DNA from: Bacteroidales bacterium | GTDB taxonomy: Bacteria > Bacteroidota > Bacteroidia > Bacteroidales > Muribaculaceae | Direction of reading: 5' to 3' | Assembly (NCBI GenBank): GCA_004557825.1 | Contig: SFFL01000009.1 | Location: 1-64,000 of the forward strand | DNA length: 64,000 nt | Shown here: piece by piece, positions 8,285-16,053 of the stretch | How positions within the stretch are numbered: position 1 is the first letter of the stretch | How the letters are laid out: every line of letters starts with the position of its first letter | Notes under the pieces: generated by a model | Database searches by the model: none | Seen by the model: the letters and a program-made list of their open reading frames with translations, nothing else | What the model was told of the DNA's origin: nothing | Translations under genes and position numbers: made by a program

Positions 8285-9555
8285 TGATGAATATGAGATC
8301 TCTGTATACAACCCTACTCGCAGTCGTGGCCTGGCTTGCTGCAAGCCCGGCGCTGATGGCTGAGAATACCGAAATTTCGCCCTACTCGCGCTTCGGCTAC
8401 GGAGCCTTGTCGAGCCACGCCAACGCCACGCAGAAAGCGATGGGCGGTGTGGGCTTGGCGCTGCGCGACAGCAGGTCGGTCAACTTTATGAATCCGGCCT
8501 CCTATGCCGCTATCGACTCGCTCACATTCCTGTTTGATATGGGCGTGCAGCTCAAAGGGCTGAGCACCAATGAGACACGCGACGGCGTGAAGCTCTCCGG
8601 CAAGGATTTCACCGGCGGCCTCGACTATGTGACGATGGAATTCCCCGTCACCCGCTACGGCGCTGCAGCCGTGGGCCTGGTGCCCTGGTCGCAGGTGGGC
8701 TACAGCTTTGGCAATGAGATTGTCAACGGCTCGAACTCCAACCAAGGCTCGGGCAACGTATCGGAGCTGTTTGTGGGCTTGTCGGCCAGGCCGTTCAAAG
8801 GCTTCACGCTCGGTGTGAACGTGAGCTATATGTTCGGCACGCTGCTGAATGATATGTATGTCTACGGCGACGGCGTCACCTCGCTGTTTGAGCGTGTGAC
8901 CGAGGTGCGCGACTACAGTCTGCGCTTCGGTGTGCAGTACGGGCTCGACATCACCCGCGACCACAATGTGGCTGTGGGTCTGATATATTCCCCGAAGAAA
9001 TCGTTTCACGGCCACGCCTACGGTGTGAAATATGATGTGAACCAGGACAACAGCGCCGACACCATCGGCTATGCCTCGATGAAGGGCGCCTACGAGCAGG
9101 CCGCCACCTACGGTGCAGGTCTGGCCTGGATATGGAAGAAATCGCTCACCGTGGCCGCCGACTTCACCTATCAGCCCTGGAAGAATGTGAAATACCGCCT
9201 GATCGAGGGATTTGACCAGCCGGGCGCCAACCGCTTCGACAACTACTGGAAGGCAGGTGTGGGCGTGCAGTATCAGCCCGCGGCCCGCGGCAGCTATCTG
9301 CGCAGGGTCAACTATCGCCTGGGCGGCTATTACTCCAACGACTACGTGATGGTGGGAAGCAACTCCATCCGCGAATACGGCCTCTCGGTGGGTCTGGGCC
9401 TTCCGGCGCCTTCGTCGAAAACGATGGTCAACCTATCCTTCGAGTATCGCCATCGTGCCGCTTCGCCCCAGAAGCTTGTGGTGGAGAACTACTGGCAGCT
9501 CACCCTCGGCTTCAATATCAACGAACTCTGGTTCTGGCAGAATAAGCTGCGCTGA
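8284..9555 (+). CDS. Outer-membrane beta-barrel protein, FadL/PorV-like
   Basis: A 423-residue secreted protein with a clear signal peptide (MRSLYTTLLAVVAWLAASPALMA). The mature start, YSRFGYGALSSHANATQKAMGGVGLALRDSRSVNFMNPAS (landmark), has the NPAS motif seen near the N-terminus of FadL-type barrels, and the rest is rich in alternating aromatic and Gly strands ending in an aromatic-rich C-terminus. The start at 8284 overlaps the coaX stop; the frame upstream to 8095 is antiparallel overlap with coaX and is not used. The position between coaX and lptC is typical of Bacteroidales. The transported substrate is unknown. Confidence 0.75.
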   Translation: MMNMRSLYTTLLAVVAWLAASPALMAENTEISPYSRFGYGALSSHANATQKAMGGVGLALRDSRSVNFMNPASYAAIDSLTFLFDMGVQLKGLSTNETRDGVKLSGKDFTGGLDYVTMEFPVTRYGAAAVGLVPWSQVGYSFGNEIVNGSNSNQGSGNVSELFVGLSARPFKGFTLGVNVSYMFGTLLNDMYVYGDGVTSLFERVTEVRDYSLRFGVQYGLDITRDHNVAVGLIYSPKKSFHGHAYGVKYDVNQDNSADTIGYASMKGAYEQAATYGAGLAWIWKKSLTVAADFTYQPWKNVKYRLIEGFDQPGANRFDNYWKAGVGVQYQPAARGSYLRRVNYRLGGYYSNDYVMVGSNSIREYGLSVGLGLPAPSSKTMVNLSFEYRHRAASPQKLVVENYWQLTLGFNINELWFWQNKLR

Positions 9556-10187
9556 TGTTGCAGAGAATGTGGAGAAAAAAGGGTAATGATGGCGGCTCCC
9601 GCAAGGGAGCGGCGCTGACGATGCGCCTGATTCCGGCGCTGCTTGCGGCGGTTGCCGCAGGCGGGGGAGCGATGCTCGCTTCCTGCCAGCAGGAGGCGCG
9701 CCCCACAATCTCCATCTCGGCCGACCCGGAGACTTTCCCCACGATGAAGACGCTGAATGTCTCCACCGTCATCTCCGATTCGGGCTACACCCGCTACCGC
9801 ATCACATCGCCCGTGTGGCTGATGTTTGAGGAGGCGAAAGAGCCGCACTGGAACTTCCCCGAGGGGTTGTTTGTTATAAAATATGACAATAAGATGAAGG
9901 AGGACGGCACTTTCACCGCCGACACGGCCATCTACTGGAGCTTGCAGAAGATCTGGCGATTCGACCGCAACGTGAGGATGCGCAATGTCAACGGCGACCG
10001 TTTCCTCACCCAGCAGCTTTACTGGGACCAGAACCGGCGCAAAATCTATTCCGATTCATTCATACACATCGAGCGTGCCGACCGTACCATCGAGGGCTAC
10101 GGCTTTGAATCGAACGAGTCGATGACTGATTACCTAATCCGCAAGCCGTCGGGCATCTTCCCGGCGTCGGATTTCGTGACGGAGTAA
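9555..10187 (+). CDS. lptC: LPS export protein LptC (lipoprotein)
   Basis: LptC links the inner-membrane LptBFG transporter to the periplasmic LptA bridge during lipopolysaccharide export. The protein has the Bacteroidetes pattern: a lipobox (LASC) and an LptC-type beta domain with SGYTRYRITSPVWLMFEEAKEPHWNFPEGLFV and later NVRMRNVNGDRFLTQQLYWD. The frame starts at 9555, overlapping the upstream stop. An internal ATG at 9621 (MRLIPALLAAVAAGG) would place the lipobox Cys 22 residues from the start and is probably the true signal-peptide start. Confidence 0.85.
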   Translation: MLQRMWRKKGNDGGSRKGAALTMRLIPALLAAVAAGGGAMLASCQQEARPTISISADPETFPTMKTLNVSTVISDSGYTRYRITSPVWLMFEEAKEPHWNFPEGLFVIKYDNKMKEDGTFTADTAIYWSLQKIWRFDRNVRMRNVNGDRFLTQQLYWDQNRRKIYSDSFIHIERADRTIEGYGFESNESMTDYLIRKPSGIFPASDFVTE

Positions 10188-10200
10188 ACAGAACATAGAG

Positions 10201-11490
10201 ATGGACACTACCTGGCTGATATTAACCATAGTTTCGCTGATTTTCTCGGCTTTCTTCTCGGGAGTCGAGATAGCCTATGTGTCGTCGGACCGCGTGCGCG
10301 CCGAGCTCGATGTGCAGAAAGGTGGCCTTGTGGCCCGGTGCCTGAATATGTTCTACTCCAAGCCCGATTTCTTCATTTCCACCATCCTGGTGGGCAACAA
10401 TATCGTGCTGGTAGTCTACGGTATCGGCGCCGCCAAAATGATCGAACCGTGGCTCGAAGGTGTGTTCTATGGCGTGGCCGGTGCCCAGGCGTGGGTGCTG
10501 GTGTGCCAGACGCTGCTCTCCACGCTGGTGATTCTCCTCACCGGCGAATTTCTGCCGAAATCGATATTCCGCATCAACCCCAACCGGTCGCTGAAGCTCG
10601 TGGCTCCCTTTGCGGCGCTGCTATACTGGATTCTCTACCCGGTGTCGCTCTTCTCCACCTGGATTTCCAATATGCTGATGAAGCTCGCCGGAGTGAAGGG
10701 GGAGGCGCCGAAGCTCGGCCTGATTTCGCTGGGCGACCTCAACGACTATCTCGAGCAGACCATCGACGAGAAGGAGGATGAGCACGAAAAGGTGGAGAAT
10801 GAAGTGAAGATTTTCCACAATGCGCTCGATTTCTCGGAAACACGTCTGCGCGACTGTATGGTGCCGCGCAATGAGATTGTGGCTGTCGATATCGACAACA
10901 CCACCACGCAGGAGTTGTCGTCGCTGTTCACCTCTACCGGGCGCTCCAAGATTCTGGTTTACCGCGAGGATATCGACACCATCCTGGGATATATCCATGT
11001 GAGCGAGCTGTTCACCCCCGAGCACGACTGGAAGAAGCGGCTCAAGCCGGTGATTTACGCCCCGGAGACGCTGCTGGCCAACAAGATGATGCGCCGTCTG
11101 CTCTCGGAGAAGCGCTCCATTGCAGTGATTATCGACGAATTCGGCGGTACCGCCGGTATGGTCACTCTCGAGGACCTGATGGAGGAAATCTGCGGCGACA
11201 TCCAGGACGAGCACGACTCCACCGACATCATCGAGCGGCAGGTTGCCGAGGGCGTGTGGGAGTTCTCGGGTCGTGCCGAAATCGAGCATCTGAATGAAAC
11301 ATATCACCTTGACATACCTGAAAGCGATGAATATCAGACCCTTGCGGGGTATATCATCGAGGCCACCGGCGAGCTTCCCGAAGCCGGGGAGGCCATCGAG
11401 CTGGGCGGATTGAGGCTGGAAGTGCTCCGCAAGACCGCCTCGCGCCTGGAGCTTATCAAGGTGTCGCTAACTACTGAACCCAACAATTAA
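10201..11490 (+). CDS. CNNM/CorC-HlyC family membrane protein
   Basis: A 429-residue inner-membrane protein with four hydrophobic segments of the DUF21/CNNM domain (residues 1-190), a pair of CBS domains (about 205-330, with VPRNEIVAVDID and the FGGTAGMVTLEDLMEEICGDI signature) and a C-terminal CorC/HlyC domain (about 345-425). Proteins of this layout are linked to magnesium or cobalt efflux, and the name hemolysin is historical. The Bacteroidetes relative GldE has the same architecture, but no gld genes are nearby. It follows lptC by 13 bp and precedes pgi by 15 bp. Confidence 0.88.
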   Translation: MDTTWLILTIVSLIFSAFFSGVEIAYVSSDRVRAELDVQKGGLVARCLNMFYSKPDFFISTILVGNNIVLVVYGIGAAKMIEPWLEGVFYGVAGAQAWVLVCQTLLSTLVILLTGEFLPKSIFRINPNRSLKLVAPFAALLYWILYPVSLFSTWISNMLMKLAGVKGEAPKLGLISLGDLNDYLEQTIDEKEDEHEKVENEVKIFHNALDFSETRLRDCMVPRNEIVAVDIDNTTTQELSSLFTSTGRSKILVYREDIDTILGYIHVSELFTPEHDWKKRLKPVIYAPETLLANKMMRRLLSEKRSIAVIIDEFGGTAGMVTLEDLMEEICGDIQDEHDSTDIIERQVAEGVWEFSGRAEIEHLNETYHLDIPESDEYQTLAGYIIEATGELPEAGEAIELGGLRLEVLRKTASRLELIKVSLTTEPNN

Positions 11491-11505
11491 ACAGATAAAT
11501 ATCAA

Positions 11506-12849
11506 ATGGAATCTATTAAAGTCAACGTTAAAGATGTGCTTCAGGCCGTGACGGCCGAGCAGATTGAGGCTCTGAATCCGGAAGCTTCCGAAGCTATTGA
11601 CAAACTTCACAAGGGCACCGGTGCCGGCAGCGATTTCCTCGGGTGGGTTTCCCTTCCCTCCGAAACGACCGACGCTCTGATTGCCGACATCAACGCTGTG
11701 GCCGCCGATCTGGCTGCCCGCTGCGAGTATGTGGTGGCTATCGGTATCGGCGGCAGCTATCTGGGCGCCAAGGCCGTAATCGAGGCCCTGAGCGACAGCT
11801 TCGCATCTTTGCGTGATAAAGGCGACGCCCGCCGCACAAAGGTGCTGTTCGCCGGTCAGAATATCGGCGAGGAGTATCTCAACGAGCTGCAGGACCTGCT
11901 CAAGGACAAGAGCTTCGGTATCATCGTGATCTCGAAGTCGGGCACGACCACCGAGCCTGCTATAGCTTTCCGTCTGCTCAAGGAGCAGCTTGAAGCTCAG
12001 GTTGGCAAGGCTGAGGCTGCCAAGCGCATCGTGGCCATTACCGACGCCAAGCGCGGTGCCCTGCGTCAGCTCGCCACCGAGGAGGGCTACAAGACTTTCG
12101 TCATCGCCGACAATGTGGGCGGCCGTTTCTCGGTGCTCACACCCGTAGGTCTGCTCCCCATCGCCGTTGCCGGTTTCGACATCCGCAAGCTCATCGATGG
12201 CGCCTGCCGTATGGAAAAGGCCACTCTCGACGCCGACAGCACCAACCCTTGCGTGCTCTACGCCACTACACGCAACGCCCTCTATCGCCACGGCAAGAAG
12301 ATTGAAATCCTCGTCAACTACAACCCCAAGCTCCACTTCTTCGGAGAATGGTGGAAGCAGCTCTACGGCGAAAGCGAAGGCAAGGATGGCAAGGGCATCT
12401 TCCCCGCAGCTGTCGACAACTCCACCGATCTCCACTCGATGGGTCAGTGGATTCAGGATGGCGAACGCATCATTTTCGAGACCGTTCTCTCTGTAGAACA
12501 TATGGCCAAGGAGACCATCATCCCCTCCGACAAGGACAACCTCGACGGCCTGAACTACCTCGCCGGCAAGCACGTAGATGAAGTGAACAAAATGGCTGAG
12601 CTCGGCACCCGCCTGGCCCACGTCGACGGCAAAGTGCCCAATATGCGCATCACCATCCCCGCCCTCAACGAAGAATATCTCGGCGAACTCATCTACTTCT
12701 TCGAGAAATCCTGTGGCATCTCCGGCTACCTGCTCGGCGTCAACCCCTTCAACCAGCCCGGCGTAGAAGCCTACAAGCGCAACATGTTTGCCCTCCTGGC
12801 CAAGCCCGGCTACGAAGCTGAAACCGCCGCCATCCAAAAACGCCTGTAA
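11506..12849 (+). CDS. pgi: Glucose-6-phosphate isomerase
   Basis: It interconverts glucose 6-phosphate and fructose 6-phosphate in glycolysis. The 447-residue length is that of the short bacterial Pgi class. Motifs include the sugar-phosphate site [11 protein letters not shown] (about 82-92), [10 protein letters not shown] (about 145-154), [12 protein letters not shown] and the C-terminal [18 protein letters not shown] with the conserved Gln-Pro-Gly-Val-Glu and Lys. It is the last gene of a run beginning at coaX. Downstream lies a repeat region rather than a clear terminator. Confidence 0.97.
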   Translation: MESIKVNVKDVLQAVTAEQIEALNPEASEAIDKLHKGTGAGSDFLGWVSLPSETTDALIADINAVAADLAARCEYVVAIGIGGSYLGAKAVIEALSDSFASLRDKGDARRTKVLFAGQNIGEEYLNELQDLLKDKSFGIIVISKSGTTTEPAIAFRLLKEQLEAQVGKAEAAKRIVAITDAKRGALRQLATEEGYKTFVIADNVGGRFSVLTPVGLLPIAVAGFDIRKLIDGACRMEKATLDADSTNPCVLYATTRNALYRHGKKIEILVNYNPKLHFFGEWWKQLYGESEGKDGKGIFPAAVDNSTDLHSMGQWIQDGERIIFETVLSVEHMAKETIIPSDKDNLDGLNYLAGKHVDEVNKMAELGTRLAHVDGKVPNMRITIPALNEEYLGELIYFFEKSCGISGYLLGVNPFNQPGVEAYKRNMFALLAKPGYEAETAAIQKRL

Positions 12850-12943
12850 TCCCCCGCCCCCGGCTCCGCCGCCTGTCGTCTCCACTGCCGCGCCCGCAAG
12901 GCTGCCCCGGCTCCGCTGCGCCCGCCATATGGAGCGCCGAGGG

Positions 12944-13174
12944 GGCCAGCGTAGCTGGCCGTCAGTTGTAGCCAGGGGTGCAGCTGCGCGGTAGCGCTGC
13001 AAACCCCTGGTATAGTGATAAATATAATTTAGCGCTGCGTAGCTGCGCGTCAGGATTTTTTGACGCGCAGCTACGCAGCGCCTTTTGTTTTTTTTATAGC
13101 TTAAACACCAGGGGTTTGCAGCGCTACCGCGCAGCTGCACCCCTGGCTACAGCTGACTGTCGGCTACGCCGACC
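12944..13174. repeat. Family C nested inverted repeat, copy 1
   Basis: Three nested arms are visible. The outer flanks (12944-12971 and 13147-13174) pair imperfectly, differing mostly by transitions. The middle arms 12972-13010 and 13108-13146 are perfect 39-bp inverted repeats. The inner arms 13031-13052 and 13061-13082 pair at 21 of 22 bases around an 8-nt loop. There is no open reading frame for a transposase. It sits between the convergent genes pgi and the glycosidase. A second copy is at 40507-40740. Confidence 0.95.
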
Positions 13175-13333
13175 CATCCGGGCGATTCCCACCCCTTCCT
13201 CCTTGTGTGTGCTTTGCTGCATCTCTTTTTTTGATGGAGGGCTTTGCGGCCTCTAATTTCCGACGGCTTCTCGCAGCTTTTTTGCGGCATTTTGCTTATC
13301 TTTGCAGGCAGGAAGGCCAGCAGCCCTTGTCCT

Positions 13334-13359
13334 GTTATCGGCCGTGCACGGCCGATAAC
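13334..13359. repeat. Perfect 26-bp palindrome
   Basis: The 26 bases centred on CGGCCGTGCACGGCCG are self-complementary, with flanking GTTAT and ATAAC. No T-tract follows, so it is not a standard terminator. No other copy was noticed in the window. It lies in the gene-free stretch 12850-13454, which otherwise holds only family C copy 1 and short GA-rich sequence. Confidence 0.85.
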
Positions 13360-13454
13360 TCAACGAGGCTTAGGCGCGCCATGCAAAGGCGCTGAGGCGA
13401 GGCGAGGAGGGGGCGCTGAGGCGAGGGAGAGGGGCTTTAGGCAGGGTGCAGCGC

Positions 13455-16025
13455 TTATTCCAGCCATATTTCCTGCAGAAGCAGGCGCACAGGGGCCTGG
13501 GTGGCTCCCCCAGAGGGAGCGGCGGCCGGGGTGGTGGCGGAGGCGGGGATGAGGAGCTGGATGAACTCGATGTCGCGGAAGGTGGGGAAGGGGGTGAGGG
13601 GAGCGGGGATGCGGCGATCGAGCATAGTGGGGTAGGGCGCGGGCATTATCACTCCTTCGCGGGGGCGCAGCTGGCTTAGCGGCACCATATATGTGCTTTC
13701 TTTATTCGAGAAGGCGGTGGTGGGCTCGGTGGCGGGGCTGGGGGCGGAATCGCTGGCAGCCTCGGCGGCCATACTGGTGCGGCCGCGATTTATCGCGCCC
13801 CTACCGGGGACGGCTTCGGCGGCAGGGCTGGTGTCGTCGCGATATATCGCGCCCCTACCGGGGGCGGGGAGGGGGGCGGAGTAGGTGTAGCCGTCGCGGG
13901 TGACGACGGCGATTTCGGTGCCGGGTGGAGGGGTTTGGGTGAGGGCGTAGTCGCGGGTGGGGTCGAGGGGCATAAATCTTATGCCGATGGCGGTGGGCTG
14001 GATGTTCTCGGGCAGGCGGTCGATTTTATCGCCTACGCGGCGGCGAATGGCTATGATGTCGGAGGAGGCCATACTGGTGCGGCCGCTATTTATCGCGTCC
14101 CTCCTATCTGGGGAGGGGGTGAATTCGAGGAGGTAGTATTCGGGGTCGTGCCAGGAGGGGTTGCGGTGGTCGAAGGTGAAGCGCCAGGCGTCGTCGGGGC
14201 GCGAGGGGTCGGGGATGCGGTTTACGTCGAGATCGGTGTCGGAGGGGAGGGCGCTGAGAAGGCCGATGGGGAGGCGGGCTGGTTCGGGAGCCACATATTC
14301 GGCGAGGCCGATGTTGCCGGCGACTTTGGTGTCTTGGAGGAGGGCCATATCAGGGGTAATGCCTTGACGGGCCAGCAGATATACGCCGGGGGAAATATCT
14401 ACGGCTTCATTGGCGGCCATTCGGGTGCGGCCGCGATATATCGCGCCCCTACTATCGGGGAATGGCTGGGAGGAGGAGCCGGAGGGATTGAGGGGGGTGA
14501 TGGTGTAGGCGGAGCCGAGGGAGGGGAGGGTGATGCGGATGGGGTGGCTGCGGGGGGTGGTGACGAATTTGGCGTCGTTGAGCGAGGTGGCGGCGAAGGG
14601 GTCGTCGAGCTGGGTGACGTCGGGCATCACTTCCAGGCGCCAGACGCCGGGCTGGGCAGTGGCGTCGAGGAAGTAAGCGCCTGTACCGCCGTAGCTTACC
14701 ACGGGCGAGGAGCCGTGTCCGGCTACGAGTTGCAGCGAATCGGGGCAGACGGGCGCCACAGAGGTGCTGTTGGTGTAGATGTATTTCTGCGGGGAATTGA
14801 AGATGCTCAGGTCGGGGTCGTGGCTCACGGTGGTGTGGCCGAAGGTGCTGTTTTGGGGGTAGCGGCCGTAGTCGGCGCCGCGGGGTGTCTCGCGGGCGGC
14901 TTCGGCGGCAATCATCATGCTCAGCGCTTTGGCGGGGGTGTAGGCCAGGTTGAGGTAATGGGTGACATACTCGGTGTTGTACTGTGCCAGGTCGATGGGG
15001 TCATAGGCGAACTGGGTGATCCACTGGAATCCCTGTTTGCGGAAGGTGCGGGCGATGGCGGGGTAGAGGTGCGAGTAGAGCACGTCGCCGGGGTCGAATT
15101 CATATACCACCTTCGCCAGATGGTTGAACTGCGGAATGGTGTCCCAGGGAATGTTGTAGTTGTCGAGGGCGGGGAGGAAGTTGCCCTTGCGCTCGTGCTT
15201 GGCCACGAGGGATGTGGGGTACCACTGATAGGTGGTGCCCTGGATGTCGGAGGCGTTGTAGTAGGCGGGTGTCACCGCAGGATTGTGGGTGACATTGTAG
15301 AGGATTGGGCGCTTGTAGCCGGCCTTGCGCAGGGCGCTGCACATACGGTCGATGTAGGCGGTGACCTCCTCCTGGGTGCCGGAGTGGCACGGTTCATTGT
15401 TGATTTCCAGGGCTATGATGGCCTTGTCCTGGCCGTATGTGCGACCGGTGTAGGGGTTGCGGTGCTGCACCAAACCGGCCAGATAGCGCTCCTGGGCAGC
15501 CTGAGCGGCGGGGTTGTCGTGGATTTCGCACTTGGGAAAATCGTAGGTGAAGGCGCCGGTGTCGATATCCTTCTCGGGGTAACCGTTGCCGAAATTTGTC
15601 TGGGCGGTGAGCACGATGTCGATGCCGCGCTTCTCGAGCTGTGCGATGAGGTAGTCGAGCAGGCGCAGATGCTCATTCTCTACGAGATTCCCGGCGCTGT
15701 CGGCCAATTCGGCATCCCACAGATGCAGGCGGAAGGCGTTGAGACCCAGACGGGCGATGTGGTAGACATCGCGGTCGATGGCCTTCTCCACATTCTTTCC
15801 CTCGTAGCCCAGTGCGCGGTAGGAGTAGGCGAATGGGGCGGTGTAGTTGGTGCCGTAGTAGCTTACTTCGGCGCCGTTGTCGCTACGGCGCATCACGCCC
15901 TGGTCGTCGACGAAGATTTCATAACTCTGGCGCGCAGCGCCGGGCTGCTTGCCGTCGGTTTTAGCGGCAACGGCAGCCGCCCCAGTCAGGAGGACAGCTG
16001 CCGCAGTGAAAAGGATTCTATTCAT
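13455..16025 (-). CDS. Secreted GH5-like glycoside hydrolase with four palindromic inserts
   Basis: A large secreted protein (about 856 residues) with a signal peptide (MNRILFTAAAVLLTGAAAVAA). Residues 40-420 form a TIM-barrel glycosidase of the GH-A type. LEINNEP carries the likely acid/base Glu211, and VVYEFDPGD the likely nucleophile Glu309. The exact family and substrate are not determined; GH5 is the best guess. The C-terminal half is low in recognisable domains and contains four family A palindromes read in frame, around residues 522-537, 638-653, 720-732 and 739-752. The frame is open 8 codons further upstream, but that stretch is family D repeat. It follows the M6 protease gene by 28 bp. 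Confidence 0.65.
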   Translation of the reverse strand: MNRILFTAAAVLLTGAAAVAAKTDGKQPGAARQSYEIFVDDQGVMRRSDNGAEVSYYGTNYTAPFAYSYRALGYEGKNVEKAIDRDVYHIARLGLNAFRLHLWDAELADSAGNLVENEHLRLLDYLIAQLEKRGIDIVLTAQTNFGNGYPEKDIDTGAFTYDFPKCEIHDNPAAQAAQERYLAGLVQHRNPYTGRTYGQDKAIIALEINNEPCHSGTQEEVTAYIDRMCSALRKAGYKRPILYNVTHNPAVTPAYYNASDIQGTTYQWYPTSLVAKHERKGNFLPALDNYNIPWDTIPQFNHLAKVVYEFDPGDVLYSHLYPAIARTFRKQGFQWITQFAYDPIDLAQYNTEYVTHYLNLAYTPAKALSMMIAAEAARETPRGADYGRYPQNSTFGHTTVSHDPDLSIFNSPQKYIYTNSTSVAPVCPDSLQLVAGHGSSPVVSYGGTGAYFLDATAQPGVWRLEVMPDVTQLDDPFAATSLNDAKFVTTPRSHPIRITLPSLGSAYTITPLNPSGSSSQPFPDSRGAIYRGRTRMAANEAVDISPGVYLLARQGITPDMALLQDTKVAGNIGLAEYVAPEPARLPIGLLSALPSDTDLDVNRIPDPSRPDDAWRFTFDHRNPSWHDPEYYLLEFTPSPDRRDAINSGRTSMASSDIIAIRRRVGDKIDRLPENIQPTAIGIRFMPLDPTRDYALTQTPPPGTEIAVVTRDGYTYSAPLPAPGRGAIYRDDTSPAAEAVPGRGAINRGRTSMAAEAASDSAPSPATEPTTAFSNKESTYMVPLSQLRPREGVIMPAPYPTMLDRRIPAPLTPFPTFRDIEFIQLLIPASATTPAAAPSGGATQAPVRLLLQEIWLE
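13769..13809. repeat. Family A palindrome inside the glycosidase (reverse)
   Basis: GCGGCCGCGATTTATCGCG followed by CCCCTACCGGGG. It is read in the gene as RGAINRGRTSMA. The centre has ATTTAT in place of ATATAT. Confidence 0.9.
13830..13866. repeat. Family A palindrome inside the glycosidase (reverse)
   Basis: TCGCGATATATCGCG followed by CCCCTACCGGGGG. It is read as RGAIYRDDTSPA. It lies only about 20 bp from the neighbouring copy, so the two form a direct pair. Confidence 0.9.
14069..14113. repeat. Family A palindrome inside the glycosidase (reverse, decayed)
   Basis: GCGGCCGCTATTTATCGCG followed by TCCCTCC. It is read as RRDAINSGRTSMA. Several bases have drifted but the frame is kept. Confidence 0.85.
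14415..14460. repeat. Family A palindrome inside the glycosidase (reverse)
   Basis: GCGGCCGCGATATATCGCG followed by CCCCTACTATCGGGG. It is read as RGAIYRGRTRMA and has the perfect CGCGATATATCGCG core. Confidence 0.92.
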
Positions 16026-16053
16026 TATAATGCGGAATGCATTATGCATTTAT
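16026..16053. repeat. Family D repeat between protease and glycosidase genes
   Basis: ATGCGGAATGCATTATGCAT fills the whole 28-bp gap between the protease stop codon and the glycosidase start codon. Related sequence lies at 19579-19634, 41606-41636, 42533-42551 and 47271-47292. Confidence 0.8.

Noticed and set aside
12944..13174. Insertion sequence
   Set aside because: Inverted repeats are strong but there is no transposase frame between them and the interior is itself a hairpin; kept as a repeat family instead.
16026..16049. Upstream start for the glycosidase (MHNAFRII)
   Set aside because: These codons are family D repeat; the ATG at 16025 gives a proper signal peptide.
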